A stretch of DNA of 64,000 nt from Bacteroidota bacterium. GTDB lineage: Bacteria; Bacteroidota; Bacteroidia; Chitinophagales; LD1. Shown here one piece after another: positions 25,075-37,772 of this stretch (positions are counted from its first letter, which is position 1; each line of letters starts with the position of its first letter). The translations under genes were made by a program, and so were the position numbers. The stretch spans positions 1 through 64,000 of the forward strand of contig JADJZU010000019.1 in NCBI GenBank assembly GCA_016715625.1. Reading direction: 5' to 3'. The notes beneath the pieces were generated by a model. The model was given only the letters and a program-made list of their open reading frames with translations. It had not been told where the DNA came from and ran no database searches.

Positions 25075-26532
25075 TTATTTTACTCCAAGCGCTTTATCTA
25101 AATCTGCTTTAGCATTCAGCAAACTCAATACGCTTTGGATTCTTTTTATATGGTTAGTGGCGTTGTCATTTTCACTCTGCACCAGCTCAAAACTGTTGCC
25201 CACTCCTTCTTTATATTTTATCTGATTTGTTTTAAAAATTTTCTCGCTCAGTTCTGATGCACGCTTATTGTTTGCTTCATCTACAAGTGCCGATTCAAAG
25301 GCTGATTTTGATGCGCGAAACTGAAGCTCTGCTGCGTTTTTAAAGTTCTCTAAATCGTTTTTGGTTTTAAGCATGTCTATCTTCCCCTGTTTCATATTGG
25401 CTAATCGGGAGCCGGAATCAAAAATGGGCAGTTTAAGAGTAACGCCCACTAATCCTTGGTCAAACCAGGGGTTTGTTTTGCGGGTATCACCATCCGGATA
25501 AGTTGTAGTTGTGCTTTTAAAAAGATCTCCGAAGTTTTGTGTTTGTGCCTGCCATCCATAGTTCAGAAATGCAAACATACTGGGGAAATATCCGCTTCTT
25601 CTTTGCGCCACATCGTAGCCTCTGATTCGGAGGGCGGTTTCCAGCATATCATTTTCGAGGCGCTGTGTTACATCAAAGTTTGTTTGCGCTTCAACACCTA
25701 TCTGTGCTCGCAAATCTTCCAGATTGTCTTTCAAAAGTAAGTCGTCAGAAAGATTCATACCCATTTGAAACTTCAGATTATCGAGAGCCACTCTAGCCAA
25801 TTGAGTTTGAATTGTAATCTGGCTTTGAAGTTGTGCTTCCGCCAGTGCCAGCCGGTCCACATCCAGTTCTTCAATCAATCCTTCGTTGTAGAAAGCACGG
25901 GTATCGCTTAGAAGTTTCTGAATCAATCGTAAATTATCTCCGAGTTTTACAACACTCTCCATGGCTGCAGCCGACTGGTAATAAGCCTTCATTACCGTAT
26001 ATTTTACATCTACATCCGTCATGTCTTTTTGGATGCGTGCCGCTCTGGTAAAGTCTTTAGTGGCTTTTAGCCCAATAAAATACCGACCGTCAAAAATCAG
26101 CTGAGAAACCTGTAAGGAAGAACTTACGTTGTGAGGAAGCACCACTGAAAACTTTGAATCTTTGGTATCCAATAATGAATTGTAAAGTATCAACGCTACA
26201 TTGGGATCGGACTGTGCTAGATAATTAAACACTCTGGCTGTGGAGGTTGAGGTGTCTTGCAAAAAGGCGTTAAACCCTGGTGCTAAAGGGCGTTTGAAAA
26301 AATAGTTATAGCCAATTTCTCCGCTGATGGTAGGCAAACCGGTTGCCATAATTTCCCAGTTTCGGGCTTTGGCAAAGTCCTGATCCAGTTTTGCATTTTT
26401 TGATTTAGTGTTGAATTCCAACGCAAAGTCAACTGCCTCTTTTAGTGTTACCGCTTTTACACTACCGGTGCTTTGCGCTCCGGCACCGTTCACTATTGAA
26501 AACAATAAAGCAATGACGAAAATTTTCTTCAT
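25075..26532 (-). CDS. TolC-family outer membrane efflux channel
   Basis: 485 residues with a signal peptide (MKKIFVIALLFSIVNGAGAQ). Two long helical hairpin repeats are apparent, with the typical VTLKEAVDFALEFNTKSKNA at the start and YKEGVGNSFELVQSENDNAT near the end. Trimeric channels of this family complete RND pumps. It begins 3 bp after the TetR gene stop, so all four genes share a transcript. Confidence 0.94.
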   Translation of the reverse strand: MKKIFVIALLFSIVNGAGAQSTGSVKAVTLKEAVDFALEFNTKSKNAKLDQDFAKARNWEIMATGLPTISGEIGYNYFFKRPLAPGFNAFLQDTSTSTARVFNYLAQSDPNVALILYNSLLDTKDSKFSVVLPHNVSSSLQVSQLIFDGRYFIGLKATKDFTRAARIQKDMTDVDVKYTVMKAYYQSAAAMESVVKLGDNLRLIQKLLSDTRAFYNEGLIEELDVDRLALAEAQLQSQITIQTQLARVALDNLKFQMGMNLSDDLLLKDNLEDLRAQIGVEAQTNFDVTQRLENDMLETALRIRGYDVAQRRSGYFPSMFAFLNYGWQAQTQNFGDLFKSTTTTYPDGDTRKTNPWFDQGLVGVTLKLPIFDSGSRLANMKQGKIDMLKTKNDLENFKNAAELQFRASKSAFESALVDEANNKRASELSEKIFKTNQIKYKEGVGNSFELVQSENDNATNHIKRIQSVLSLLNAKADLDKALGVK

Positions 26533-26535
26533 GTT

Positions 26536-27150
26536 TTAACTTTTAAATAAGTTGTGTTGCTCAATTAATTTGAGGCCTTTAACGGATGCAATTCCGCGCA
26601 GGTGGTACTTCAAATACTCACGATACGTATCCACAAAGACATACTTCTGCGAGGGAAACAAATCCTGGTTAGATAATAACTCAAAAGACCCTATGTATAT
26701 TCTGGCCACGATATCGGTATCCAAATCTTTGCGATACACGCCTTGTGCTACGCCATTCTCGAGATTGGCTACAATTTTCCCCAGCACGTAGTGATATCTG
26801 TATTCGGTATACATATCCCAGGTTTCGGGGTAATACTTTTGCAGATCAATCAAAGTGGCCACATTAAACTCGTGCACTTGATGATAGAAGTAAGATACAA
26901 TCTCTATCAACTCTTCCACTGAATTTTTGGAGGGTTTGATAATGGATTCCAGGTGCTCCCGCTCATGCTGCAGATAAAATTTCATCGATAGCTTCACCAG
27001 CTCCGACTTATTGGCCACCAACTGGTAAATCGTTTTTTTGCTCATTCCAAGCTGACGCGCTACAGCATCCAGGGTCAAAGCCTTTACTCCAAACTTCTTA
27101 AAGAGAGCGCTGGATTTTTCTAGTAATATATTGAGCTGACCGCTTTTCAT
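26536..27150 (-). CDS. TetR-family regulator of the efflux operon
   Basis: 204 residues. The N-terminal HTH is clear (VKALTLDAVARQLGMSKKTI then YQLVANKSELV), followed by a helical ligand domain with no recognised signature. It is the first gene of the operon and has an inverted repeat in its upstream region at 27183-27214. The arrangement suggests autorepression relieved by pump substrates, as for other RND-linked TetR proteins. Confidence 0.9.
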   Translation of the reverse strand: MKSGQLNILLEKSSALFKKFGVKALTLDAVARQLGMSKKTIYQLVANKSELVKLSMKFYLQHEREHLESIIKPSKNSVEELIEIVSYFYHQVHEFNVATLIDLQKYYPETWDMYTEYRYHYVLGKIVANLENGVAQGVYRKDLDTDIVARIYIGSFELLSNQDLFPSQKYVFVDTYREYLKYHLRGIASVKGLKLIEQHNLFKS

Positions 27151-27182
27151 AAATGAGGGGGCGAATGTAAAACCAAAAAACC

Positions 27183-27214
27183 TTGGAAACCAAAAAAAGT
27201 TTCAAAGTTTCCAA
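27183..27214. promoter_or_regulatory. Probable TetR operator of the RND efflux operon
   Basis: TTGGAAAC (27183-27190) and GTTTCCAA (27207-27214) are perfect 8-bp inverted arms, 16 bp apart. A further GTTTC at 27199-27203 also pairs with the left arm. The site is 33 bp upstream of the regulator's start. Confidence 0.65.
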
Positions 27215-27288
27215 TAATTTTCCCGAAACGTTCTTGTATTGACTTAAACCGAGTGAAAACAGGCAATAACGTGCTTATGCTCGTAGAC

Positions 27289-28065
27289 TTAACTACCGGC
27301 TACTCGTTCTTTTAGCGCTTTTAAGCCCGATAGGAAGGTCTTCCATCTACCGGCCACGCCCTCTGTATTTTTGAAGATGGTGTTATGTTCAGGCACTTGA
27401 TCTAAACCACTTGGCGCTGCTTGCGTGTAATAATAAACGGCTAAAGACTTACGGGTAATACCCGGTGGCGTGTGGAGTGGCGTGGGGTGACCGTGGAACG
27501 AAATTTCATTCGTTTCAAAAACAACACAACGATTGAAAATGGGCCACACTTTTTCCATTTGCCTTTTCTGTTCCATATCCCAAAACTCAATAGCGCCCTC
27601 GTAATCTTCTTTCCAGTCTTTATTGAGGTAAATAAGCAGGTTTAATCTGCGATAGAATTTTGTTTCGGGATGCCGGTTAAAGTCTACATGTACATTTAAA
27701 AAAGCTCCGTTCATGGATTGGTGCAAGCCGCCTCCAAAGAGTTTTTCATCGCCCAAAAGGGAGGGAATGCCGGTAATTTCGGTGAGGAACGCCCGGAGTT
27801 CATAACCATTTAGTTCATCGAATAATTGTTGAAAAACAGACCCTTCTTCAAATTTGCTCTTCTGTAACTTATTCTTCTGATGAATGTACGTGGTAGCATT
27901 CCATACTTCCTGGTCCGGTGCAGGATAGGCTGCCAGCAATTTATCGGCCGCCTCTTGCAGCAAAAAATGGTCCATCAGCAGGTAGCGAAAGGGTTTCTTC
28001 TCCTGAAAACTTGCCCGATACGTTTTGGAATTCGTGTGCAGTTGCTGCCAATTTATAAAACTCAT
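27289..28065 (-). CDS. 2OG-Fe(II) oxygenase family protein
   Basis: 258 residues. The iron facial triad is visible as HVDFN (His and Asp near residue 118) and the distal histidine in ISFHGHPTPLHTPPG, with the 2-oxoglutarate arginine in GITRKSLAVYYYT. This layout matches the prolyl-4-hydroxylase-like 2OG-FeII_Oxy_3 group. The substrate is not indicated; such genes in Bacteroidota often sit near surface polysaccharide or peptide modification genes. It overlaps nothing and ends 74 bp short of the array-free operator region. Confidence 0.85.
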   Translation of the reverse strand: MSFINWQQLHTNSKTYRASFQEKKPFRYLLMDHFLLQEAADKLLAAYPAPDQEVWNATTYIHQKNKLQKSKFEEGSVFQQLFDELNGYELRAFLTEITGIPSLLGDEKLFGGGLHQSMNGAFLNVHVDFNRHPETKFYRRLNLLIYLNKDWKEDYEGAIEFWDMEQKRQMEKVWPIFNRCVVFETNEISFHGHPTPLHTPPGITRKSLAVYYYTQAAPSGLDQVPEHNTIFKNTEGVAGRWKTFLSGLKALKERVAGS

Positions 28066-28081
28066 TTTCGGATAGCTGATT

Positions 28082-28945
28082 TTACGTGGCAGACATGAAA
28101 AGCCCCTTAAATGTTACAATGACGAACATGACCATCAAACCCAGCACTACAATGAAAACATAATTCAGCTTCTGTAAGTTTTTATAGCGAAGGACATCAT
28201 CTTTCAGAACTTCAATGTAGGGCATCGCTACATAAGTGCCAACAATAGCCACCAGAATAGCTACCATATAGGTAAGGTGTATAAAGAGATTCATAGGAAA
28301 TGTAAGTGCCGTGACCCCTACAGAACCTATCAGAAAAGGAACAATAATCGTTTCTAAAAAAAACATTCTGCGTCTGCTCAGCTTATTTACCCGGGTAAAG
28401 GAATAAGCAAGGCGCAGCACGGGTTTTCCATAATGCACCACAAAATAGGCAAACAAAATAGCGAAGGGAATCACTAACGCATACACGATAAAAATGGGTA
28501 TGCGCACCCAGGCAAATACAACCGCCAGACCCTGGTAAAATGGAGAGTTATATTCTCCGTAGCCAATAGCCGCTACAATAATCTGCACGCAAAATAAAGT
28601 AGTGCCGATGATAAATCCCCAAATGAAAAAAAGATTGAGCACGCTTTTAAAATTGCGCAGCTTATCGTAGAGGTAAAGAGAAAACAAGCCAAACAAGAGA
28701 AAAAATAAAGTGCCGCCTCCGTATATAAAAGAAACATTCAGCCGGTTCCAGTAGGCTCCGTTGAGCACAAATTTTATTCCGTAGTAGTAAACGAAAGAGT
28801 CGAACTTGAAGAACTTTCCAATGGATGAAAGGGTCATCCAGTGAAGAAAAGTAATCATGATATAGGCCATTGAAAAGCAAACGGTGGAGTTAATGACTCT
28901 CACCAATTTACTCCACCACTGTTCGCTGCCTCTATTTATATCCAT
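28082..28945 (-). CDS. Multi-pass membrane protein of unknown function
   Basis: 287 residues from the ATG at 28945; a TTG 6 bp upstream is an alternative. About six hydrophobic segments are visible (for example STVCFSMAYIMITFLHWM, LFFLLFGLFSLYLY, FVFAWVRIPIFIVYALVIPF-like stretches, and a last one near VFIVVLGLMVMFVIVTF). I do not recognise a family, though the outline recalls Yip1-like membrane proteins. It lies 16 bp before the 2OG oxygenase on the same strand and may be co-transcribed with it and the GldB-like gene upstream. Confidence 0.7.
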   Translation of the reverse strand: MDINRGSEQWWSKLVRVINSTVCFSMAYIMITFLHWMTLSSIGKFFKFDSFVYYYGIKFVLNGAYWNRLNVSFIYGGGTLFFLLFGLFSLYLYDKLRNFKSVLNLFFIWGFIIGTTLFCVQIIVAAIGYGEYNSPFYQGLAVVFAWVRIPIFIVYALVIPFAILFAYFVVHYGKPVLRLAYSFTRVNKLSRRRMFFLETIIVPFLIGSVGVTALTFPMNLFIHLTYMVAILVAIVGTYVAMPYIEVLKDDVLRYKNLQKLNYVFIVVLGLMVMFVIVTFKGLFMSAT

Positions 28946-28985
28946 GCGCAAGTTTATGTTTTATTGCTCAATCCAACGAATAATA

Positions 28986-30023
28986 TCAAGGTCTGTATTT
29001 CGATTTTTCAAAAATGATTTTAGCCGGATATTTCGTTAGCAAATCATGGAGCGACACGGCACTTCCGGCTTCTTTCATATAGCTACGCACAATCTGCAGG
29101 CCGATAAAACTACCTATGTTTCCGGGGGCCTCTGCCGGCATGCCACTAGTAGTAGGCGCTTCGCCTAAATAGCGGGTTTTATCCATCGAATTGTTTTTAA
29201 GCAGTACATCTTTGTCGTTCAAAAATTTCCAGATTTCCTTTTCGCTGCTGCGACAAAAATCCGTTTGCTTTTGCGTGTATCCCAGCAATAAACTATCAGG
29301 GGCATCCGGGAACACATAGCTCAAAAAATAAATTTTTCGTCCTCTGTCTACCATGGCTTCCAGCGTGTTTTGTTCGGGATTGATGCCGTTTTCAAAATAG
29401 GCATCGAACAAGCTTTCCAAGGCATAGCGCGACATATAAGCTGGTTTCATTTTGTGACGCAGATACTGAAACACCCCCACACTATCGTAATCATGGTTTT
29501 CATCGCCCAGAAACATATCGAGCCCAATCACGAGTTGTTTTTTGCCAAACGGAGAAGCACCAGCACTGTAAATGGAATTAAAATACAGCACCTCCGGTGT
29601 TTGAAATTCGGGTATGTAGTATTTAAAATATCGAAACGCCTGCAGCAATTCTTCTTCTTGCTGTCGGGTGTCGGGGAACACGCTTTCAATACTATCCTGA
29701 ATGGTGCGCACATAGCGGTCCGTGACAAACTGACGAAGTGCCGCTTCTTCCACATCGGTGGTATCACCGGCAGGCCGCGGACCAATTACAAAGTTGTCGA
29801 GATAGAAGTAATAAAACTCTCCGTAGCGCTCCAGCATTTGCTGTTTCCAAACGTTAAACTCCGTTGTGCGCAGCTTGAACAAGTCCTTATCAAATCGCTT
29901 ACTCACTAACTTTATATCTAACGCGCTTACATCAGGCCGAGGACGGCTTTCTTTTTTACTAAACCAATGGCAGCCACTCAGCAGCAGCAGCCATACAAAA
30001 AAACACACAAAATATTTTCTCAT
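28986..30023 (-). CDS. gldB: GldB-like gliding motility lipoprotein
   Basis: 345 residues with a lipoprotein signal ending LLLLSGCHWFSKKE. The body matches the GldB pattern: LVSKRFDKDLFKL near residue 45, KKQLVIGLDMFLGDENHDYD in the middle and YLGEAPTTSGMPAEAPGNIG then IGLQIVRSYMKE towards the end. GldB is required for gliding and type IX secretion in Flavobacterium johnsoniae, where it is an envelope lipoprotein of unclear biochemical role. Many non-gliding Bacteroidota also carry homologues. Confidence 0.85.
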   Translation of the reverse strand: MRKYFVCFFVWLLLLSGCHWFSKKESRPRPDVSALDIKLVSKRFDKDLFKLRTTEFNVWKQQMLERYGEFYYFYLDNFVIGPRPAGDTTDVEEAALRQFVTDRYVRTIQDSIESVFPDTRQQEEELLQAFRYFKYYIPEFQTPEVLYFNSIYSAGASPFGKKQLVIGLDMFLGDENHDYDSVGVFQYLRHKMKPAYMSRYALESLFDAYFENGINPEQNTLEAMVDRGRKIYFLSYVFPDAPDSLLLGYTQKQTDFCRSSEKEIWKFLNDKDVLLKNNSMDKTRYLGEAPTTSGMPAEAPGNIGSFIGLQIVRSYMKEAGSAVSLHDLLTKYPAKIIFEKSKYRP

Positions 30024-30114
30024 GTGGCAAATATAGAGAAGCGGCCAAGTTCAACACCGTCTATCGACATTTGAGAATGAACATTCGTATTGTCCATTAC
30101 TATACCTATAGAGC

Positions 30115-31419
30115 TTAATGGATATTTGAGTCAAATGAAATGACTTGCAGGTAAATCCCCGTTCGTCCCAGCTGCCCGCTCAACCAGGAACGATTCTTAA
30201 ACCTCAACGGAGAAGAATAGTTAGCTACCAACAATCGATTTCTATCTAGCCGTAATACAGATGGAAATGCAGTGTCACCCGACCCGGGCAAATCCATCAC
30301 CCATTCCACTTTGCGAGCGGACTGGTTTATTCGATATAGCGCTGTTGTTTTAGGCGACAAGGAGTAGCCTATCCAGTTTTTGAGCCGTTGGTGTTTCATT
30401 GATTTATATCGCTTTGCTCGGGCAAACGGTTTTTTGCCTAGTTGTCTTCGTGCTATCAAATACAGTTCATCTCCTTGACGAAAAATACGTGGAGACATGT
30501 AGCACTCAACGTCTGTTGTATCCGGAAATTTCCATGCGCCTAAATCAGAACGGTCAGCAAAGACTACCTGCGATCCAAATCCATTTCTGTCTCCGTCTTC
30601 CAATCGGGTTACAGCCCATAAGTTACCTAATCTATCAAACTCAAAATCGGCTTCAGAAACTCCACCTACATAAACCTGCGCCCTCTCACCTACGCCTACA
30701 AAATTTTGACCATCCTTCGTTTGCTTAAAGAACAGCGAAACTTTGCTTTCGCCTTTTAACTGATAATGTGAACCTTCATAACTAGTAAGATAAGTTTTAC
30801 CGCTGCGACTTTTTAAACTCCAGTGAACTTCTCCTTTTGTAAGTACATCCGAAGGGTTATTCCATTTCCCTTCCGCTGATCTGGTGTAGTGACTGATGTA
30901 ATCCGGAGAAAAAGAGGTCATACTGGTGCCGGCCGCAAAGCAGTAAAAGTGGAGTGTGTCATTCAGCACAATCATAAAAGGCTCCCGCACATCGCGCCCG
31001 GGGAATAGTTCCAATTCATTATTCCAAGTTGTGCCATCGGAAGTGGAGAGTATATACATGCCTGTTTTTCGTGATGCAAAATGGGTGGGTCCCGTTCTAA
31101 ATGCCAGATATACGCGCCCGCTGTACATCGCTATATTCACGTTATTGTTTGCCCGTCTGATCTTGAGATTTGATGGTAAAGCTACCGATGGAATCAACCA
31201 GTATGGCTTGCTTAACCTGGGAAGCTGATGCGGAGTTTTATGCCAAATACTATCATAGTAGGCAGGATCCTGCGAGACCGTAAAATTAGATTCAAGAACA
31301 GTTTTAATGGTTTCGGGAACCGTTACATGCTCTTCTGTGTGAAACAATCGAAGAGTATTACAACCACACAACTCGAAAAGGAAAAGAGAGAATAACAAAG
31401 ATTGCCAGGCACGTTGCAT
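30115..31419 (-). CDS. Putative lipoprotein with sialidase/beta-propeller-like repeats
   Basis: 434 residues from the ATG at 31419 (MQRAWQSLLFS); an upstream TTG is less likely. The lipobox is FELCGCNTLRLF. Repeated short strands such as VYLAFRTGPTHFASRKTGMY with ILSTSDGTTWNNELELF, and KTYLTSYEGSHY, resemble the Asp-box-like propeller blades of exo-sialidase or GH43-type proteins, but no catalytic signature is clear. Probably outer-membrane anchored. The typA terminator overlaps its 5' flank. Confidence 0.65.
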   Translation of the reverse strand: MQRAWQSLLFSLFLFELCGCNTLRLFHTEEHVTVPETIKTVLESNFTVSQDPAYYDSIWHKTPHQLPRLSKPYWLIPSVALPSNLKIRRANNNVNIAMYSGRVYLAFRTGPTHFASRKTGMYILSTSDGTTWNNELELFPGRDVREPFMIVLNDTLHFYCFAAGTSMTSFSPDYISHYTRSAEGKWNNPSDVLTKGEVHWSLKSRSGKTYLTSYEGSHYQLKGESKVSLFFKQTKDGQNFVGVGERAQVYVGGVSEADFEFDRLGNLWAVTRLEDGDRNGFGSQVVFADRSDLGAWKFPDTTDVECYMSPRIFRQGDELYLIARRQLGKKPFARAKRYKSMKHQRLKNWIGYSLSPKTTALYRINQSARKVEWVMDLPGSGDTAFPSVLRLDRNRLLVANYSSPLRFKNRSWLSGQLGRTGIYLQVISFDSNIH

Positions 31420-31430
31420 AGTATAAACAT

Positions 31431-31463
31431 AAAAAAGCCGCAACGCTTTCGGGCATTGCGGCT
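31431..31463 (-). terminator. Rho-independent terminator of typA
   Basis: On the minus strand AGCCGCAA pairs with TTGCGGCT across a 12-nt loop and is followed by six T. It lies 22 bp beyond the typA stop. Confidence 0.88.
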
Positions 31464-31484
31464 ATGTATTGTGAATTGCTGCTA

Positions 31485-33293
31485 TTACGACTTATTTCCG
31501 TAGCGCTTGCGGTCGTGCTCGTTCAGATAAATTTTACGCAAACGGATGGAAACCGGTGTCACCTCTACGTACTCATCCTCTTGTATGTATTCCATACTTT
31601 CTTCCAGGCTCATGCGCACCGGTGGAGGTAAGGCAGACTTATCGTCTGTTCCTGCAGCACGGAAGTTGGTCAACTGCTTCGCCTGCACTACGTTCACCAC
31701 CAGGTCGCCCGCTTTGGTGTATTCACCAATGATTTGTCCTTCATAAATTTCTACTCCGGGCTCTATAAAGAACTTACCGCGGTCTGCCAGTTTATCCATA
31801 CTGTAGGCGGTAGCACGGCCACCTTCTTTAGCCAGAATAGTTCCATTGATACGCGAAGGAATGTCGCCTTTCATTGGCTGATATTCTTTAAAGCGGTGCG
31901 CCATAATCGCTTCTCCTGCCGTGGTGTTCAGCACCAAGGTTCGCAAGCCAATCAATCCGCGCGAAGGAATTTCGAACTCAATGTGCATCATGTCGCCTTT
32001 AGGTTCCATCACCAACAAATCACCTTTGCGCTGTGTCACCAACTCAATACACTTACCGGCCACGCCTTCCGGTGCATCAATCGTCAATATTTCTACCGGC
32101 TCATGCTTCTGTCCGTTGATTTCTTTTATTAACACTCTCGGGTTACCTATGCTCAACTCGTATCCTTCTCTGCGCATCGTTTCTATCAATACGCTCAAGT
32201 GCAAAATACCACGACCAAAAACCAAAAACTTCTCCGGTGAATCGGTATCTTCTACGCGCAGGGCCAGATTTTTCTCCAGTTCTTTGTATAAACGTTCGCG
32301 GATTTTTTGAGAAGTAACGTGCTTTCCTTCTTTACCAAAAAACGGAGACGTGTTGGTCGTAAAAATCATGCTCATGGTTGGCTCATCGATATGGATAGGC
32401 GCCATAGCCTCCGGATTCTCTACATCGGCAATGGTATCGCCAATATCAAATCCTTCTACCCCCAATACAGCACATATATCGCCACAATTCACTTTCTCTA
32501 CTTTCATCTTTCCCAACCCGCTGAAAATGTAAAGCTCTTTCACTTTCGATTTCACCTGTGTGCCATCGCGCTTCATCAGCATAACCTGCTGGCCTGAGGT
32601 AATGGAGCCTCGGGTGATTCTGCCAATGGCAATACGACCTAAGTACGAAGAGTAATCGAGCGAGGTAATCTGCATTTGTGTAGTTCCCTCGGCAATCTTA
32701 GGCGCAGGAATGTGGCCAATCACCGTATCTAACAAAAAGGTTACATCTTCGGTAGGGTGCTTCCAGTCATCACCCATCCAGCCTCTTTTTGCGGCTCCAT
32801 ACACCGTAGGAAAGTTCAATTGATCTTCTGAAGCACCTAAGTGAAACATCAAATCAAAAACAGACTCGTGCACTTCCTCGGGACGGCAGTTTTCTTTATC
32901 TACTTTATTAATGACCAAGATGGGCTTTTTGCCTAAAGCTATGGCTTTGCTCAATACATAGCGCGTTTGCGGCATGGCACCCTCAAAAGCATCTACCAGC
33001 AGCAGCACGCCATCGGCCATATTAAGCACACGCTCTACCTCGCCTCCAAAATCCGCGTGGCCGGGAGTGTCGATGATGTTAATTTTAATCTCCTTGTATT
33101 CTACTGATACGTTTTTGGCCAGAATGGTGATACCGCGTTCGCGCTCCAAATCGTTGTTGTCCAGAATCAACTCGCCTGTTTGCTGGTTTTCGCGAAAGAG
33201 CGAACACTGGTGTAAAATTTTGTCTACCAGGGTGGTTTTACCGTGGTCAACGTGGGCAATAATGGCAATGTTGCGTATGTTTTGGTTTCTCAT
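31485..33293 (-). CDS. typA: Ribosome-associated GTPase TypA/BipA
   Basis: 602 residues, normal length. G motifs: AHVDHGKTTLVDKIL (G1), RGITI (G2), DTPGHADFGGE (G3) and VINKVDKENCRPEE (G4). The BipA-specific C-terminal region is present (IEFEIPSRGLIGLRTLVLNT then MAHRFKEYQPMKGDI). BipA helps late 50S subunit assembly and adaptation to cold and stress. It has its own terminator and stands alone, divergent from the DUF456 gene. Confidence 0.97.
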   Translation of the reverse strand: MRNQNIRNIAIIAHVDHGKTTLVDKILHQCSLFRENQQTGELILDNNDLERERGITILAKNVSVEYKEIKINIIDTPGHADFGGEVERVLNMADGVLLLVDAFEGAMPQTRYVLSKAIALGKKPILVINKVDKENCRPEEVHESVFDLMFHLGASEDQLNFPTVYGAAKRGWMGDDWKHPTEDVTFLLDTVIGHIPAPKIAEGTTQMQITSLDYSSYLGRIAIGRITRGSITSGQQVMLMKRDGTQVKSKVKELYIFSGLGKMKVEKVNCGDICAVLGVEGFDIGDTIADVENPEAMAPIHIDEPTMSMIFTTNTSPFFGKEGKHVTSQKIRERLYKELEKNLALRVEDTDSPEKFLVFGRGILHLSVLIETMRREGYELSIGNPRVLIKEINGQKHEPVEILTIDAPEGVAGKCIELVTQRKGDLLVMEPKGDMMHIEFEIPSRGLIGLRTLVLNTTAGEAIMAHRFKEYQPMKGDIPSRINGTILAKEGGRATAYSMDKLADRGKFFIEPGVEIYEGQIIGEYTKAGDLVVNVVQAKQLTNFRAAGTDDKSALPPPVRMSLEESMEYIQEDEYVEVTPVSIRLRKIYLNEHDRKRYGNKS

Positions 33294-33523
33294 AATACTT
33301 TGGAATTATTCGTGAAATCTGTCCGTGAAATGGGGTGTGTAATGACTTGTGTTCGCGGGTTGCAGGTTTCCTGTTTTACTATTTGCTTTTTAAAAGGAGG
33401 CGCGAATATAACCGAGCAAAGCACATTTCGGGTGCAGCTGCCCAAATGTATTTTTGGCGAGCGGGGTGCAGCCCCCAAGTTCCGCGGCATCTTTTTTTGC
33501 TTTACTTAGCCACAAACAATTCA

Positions 33524-34023
33524 ATGATGGATACAGATTTGCTGCTGGCCCTCCTCGGTTCGGTGTTAATGTTGCTGGGCGTAATAGGCAGCCTGGCGCC
33601 TCTTTTGCCGGGTGCTCCGTTGTGCTATGCCGGCTTGCTGGCCCTGCACTTTACTACCCGTGTGGAGTTTAGCACTCCCTTCCTGCTTATCTGGCTGGGG
33701 GTGGTGCTGGGGGTGGGAGTGGTTGATTATTTAATTCCGATTTGGGGCGCTAAACGATTTGGCGGCACCAGCAACGGACTGTGGGGAGCCACCCTGGGTA
33801 TGCTCATTGGGTTTCTGGTGCTACCCGGCATAGGCATTCTGCCGGGTACGGTGCTGGGGGCATTTATCGGTGAAATGACCCGCCACGAAGCCAATGTAGC
33901 GCTGGCTGCCCGGGCTGCGCTTGGGTCGCTGGTAGGCTTTATCTTCAGCACTGCTTTGAAACTGCTGGTGTGCCTGGCCATGGCTTTTTACTTTGTGAAA
34001 GAAATGATTGCTTCATTTGCCGC

Positions 34024-34027
<4 letters not shown>
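33524..34027 (+). CDS. DUF456 family membrane protein
   Basis: 167 residues from the ATG at 33524 (MMDTDLLLALLGS); the frame extends far upstream through unrelated sequence. Three to four glycine-rich membrane segments with LAPLLPGAPLCYAGLLAL and a WGAKRFGGTSNGLWGATLG motif identify DUF456. The function of the family is unknown. Its TGA stop overlaps the GTG start of the next gene by 4 bp (GTGA). Confidence 0.88.
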
Positions 34028-36876
<2,849 letters not shown>

Positions 36877-36882
36877 GGCCGC

Positions 36883-37713
36883 TTAATCAGTAATGTAAGG
36901 ATACTTAATCTTTGACAAAAACAGCCCGGTGGGTGGTGCCAGATAATGCACCCGGAATTCTTTTTTGTCGGCAATAGTCTGCTGAAACTCGTCCACCGAA
37001 ATTTTGCCTTTGCCCACATGCAGCAGGGTGCCCACTGTTTTGCGGACCATGCCGCGCAAAAACCGGTTGGAGGTAAACACAAAGCGGAGGGTTTCGTGGG
37101 GCTCTACTTGGGGATTGGTGCGGTGAGCCAGTGCCTCATACGCATCGTCAGGGAGATAAGGCCTCAGCACCCGGTCGTGTGCAGGCAGCACATCCCAGCG
37201 CGCCTCGCTGATGTGACAAATGTTGGTTTTAAAATCTTCGCTGGGCAGGCAGAGCGAAGTAAAATCGCTGACGGTTTTCAGATAGGCAGTCGCCTCCAGA
37301 ATTTTACTCCAATCCACCTGATAAAAGCCATAGTAAAACGAGTATAGATGGATATAGGGGTTCTTTTGAAAGTGCATAAAATACTCGTAGGTGCGCTCGG
37401 TGGCATCGAAGCGGGCGTGTGCCTTATCGTGCAGCGGTATTATTTTAAATACTGAAATATCGCGGGGCAGCACACAGTTTAACCGAAACAGAAAGTTGTC
37501 GAGGTTGGCAATTTCGCTGCATTCAAAATGCATGTAAAAATCTTTGGCGTGCACTCCCGTATCGGTGCGTCCGCAGCCCATGCTGCCGATGTGCTGGCGC
37601 AGCAATTTCTCCAGGGCTTTATTGATAGTTTCCTGCACAGAGGGCGCATTGGCCTGCACCTGCCAGCCGCAGTAATTGGTGCCATCGTAAGCGAGATGAA
37701 GAAAGTAGCGCAT
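36883..37713 (-). CDS. truA: tRNA pseudouridine(38-40) synthase TruA
   Basis: 276 residues. The N-terminus YFLHLAYDGTNYCGWQVQAN and the catalytic aspartate motif MGCGRTDTGVHAKDFYMHFE are diagnostic. The C-terminal FTSNRFLRGMVRKTVGTLLH is the second conserved block. It modifies U38-U40 in the anticodon stem of many tRNAs. Length and motifs are intact. Confidence 0.96.
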   Translation of the reverse strand: MRYFLHLAYDGTNYCGWQVQANAPSVQETINKALEKLLRQHIGSMGCGRTDTGVHAKDFYMHFECSEIANLDNFLFRLNCVLPRDISVFKIIPLHDKAHARFDATERTYEYFMHFQKNPYIHLYSFYYGFYQVDWSKILEATAYLKTVSDFTSLCLPSEDFKTNICHISEARWDVLPAHDRVLRPYLPDDAYEALAHRTNPQVEPHETLRFVFTSNRFLRGMVRKTVGTLLHVGKGKISVDEFQQTIADKKEFRVHYLAPPTGLFLSKIKYPYITD

Positions 37714-37760
37714 CTTTAAATGGAGCCAATGTTACAAATGGAGAAATATTACAAATGGAG
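37714..37760. repeat. Triple short direct repeat flanking the four-helix gene
   Basis: TTACAAATGGAG occurs at 37732-37743 and 37749-37760, with a degenerate copy (CTTTAAATGGAG) at 37714-37725, giving 17-18 bp spacing. Words of the inverse orientation (CCATTTGT, TTTGTAAA) lie on the other side of the four-helix gene at 38138-38170. Confidence 0.7.
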
Positions 37761-37772
37761 TCAAGGGTCTAT

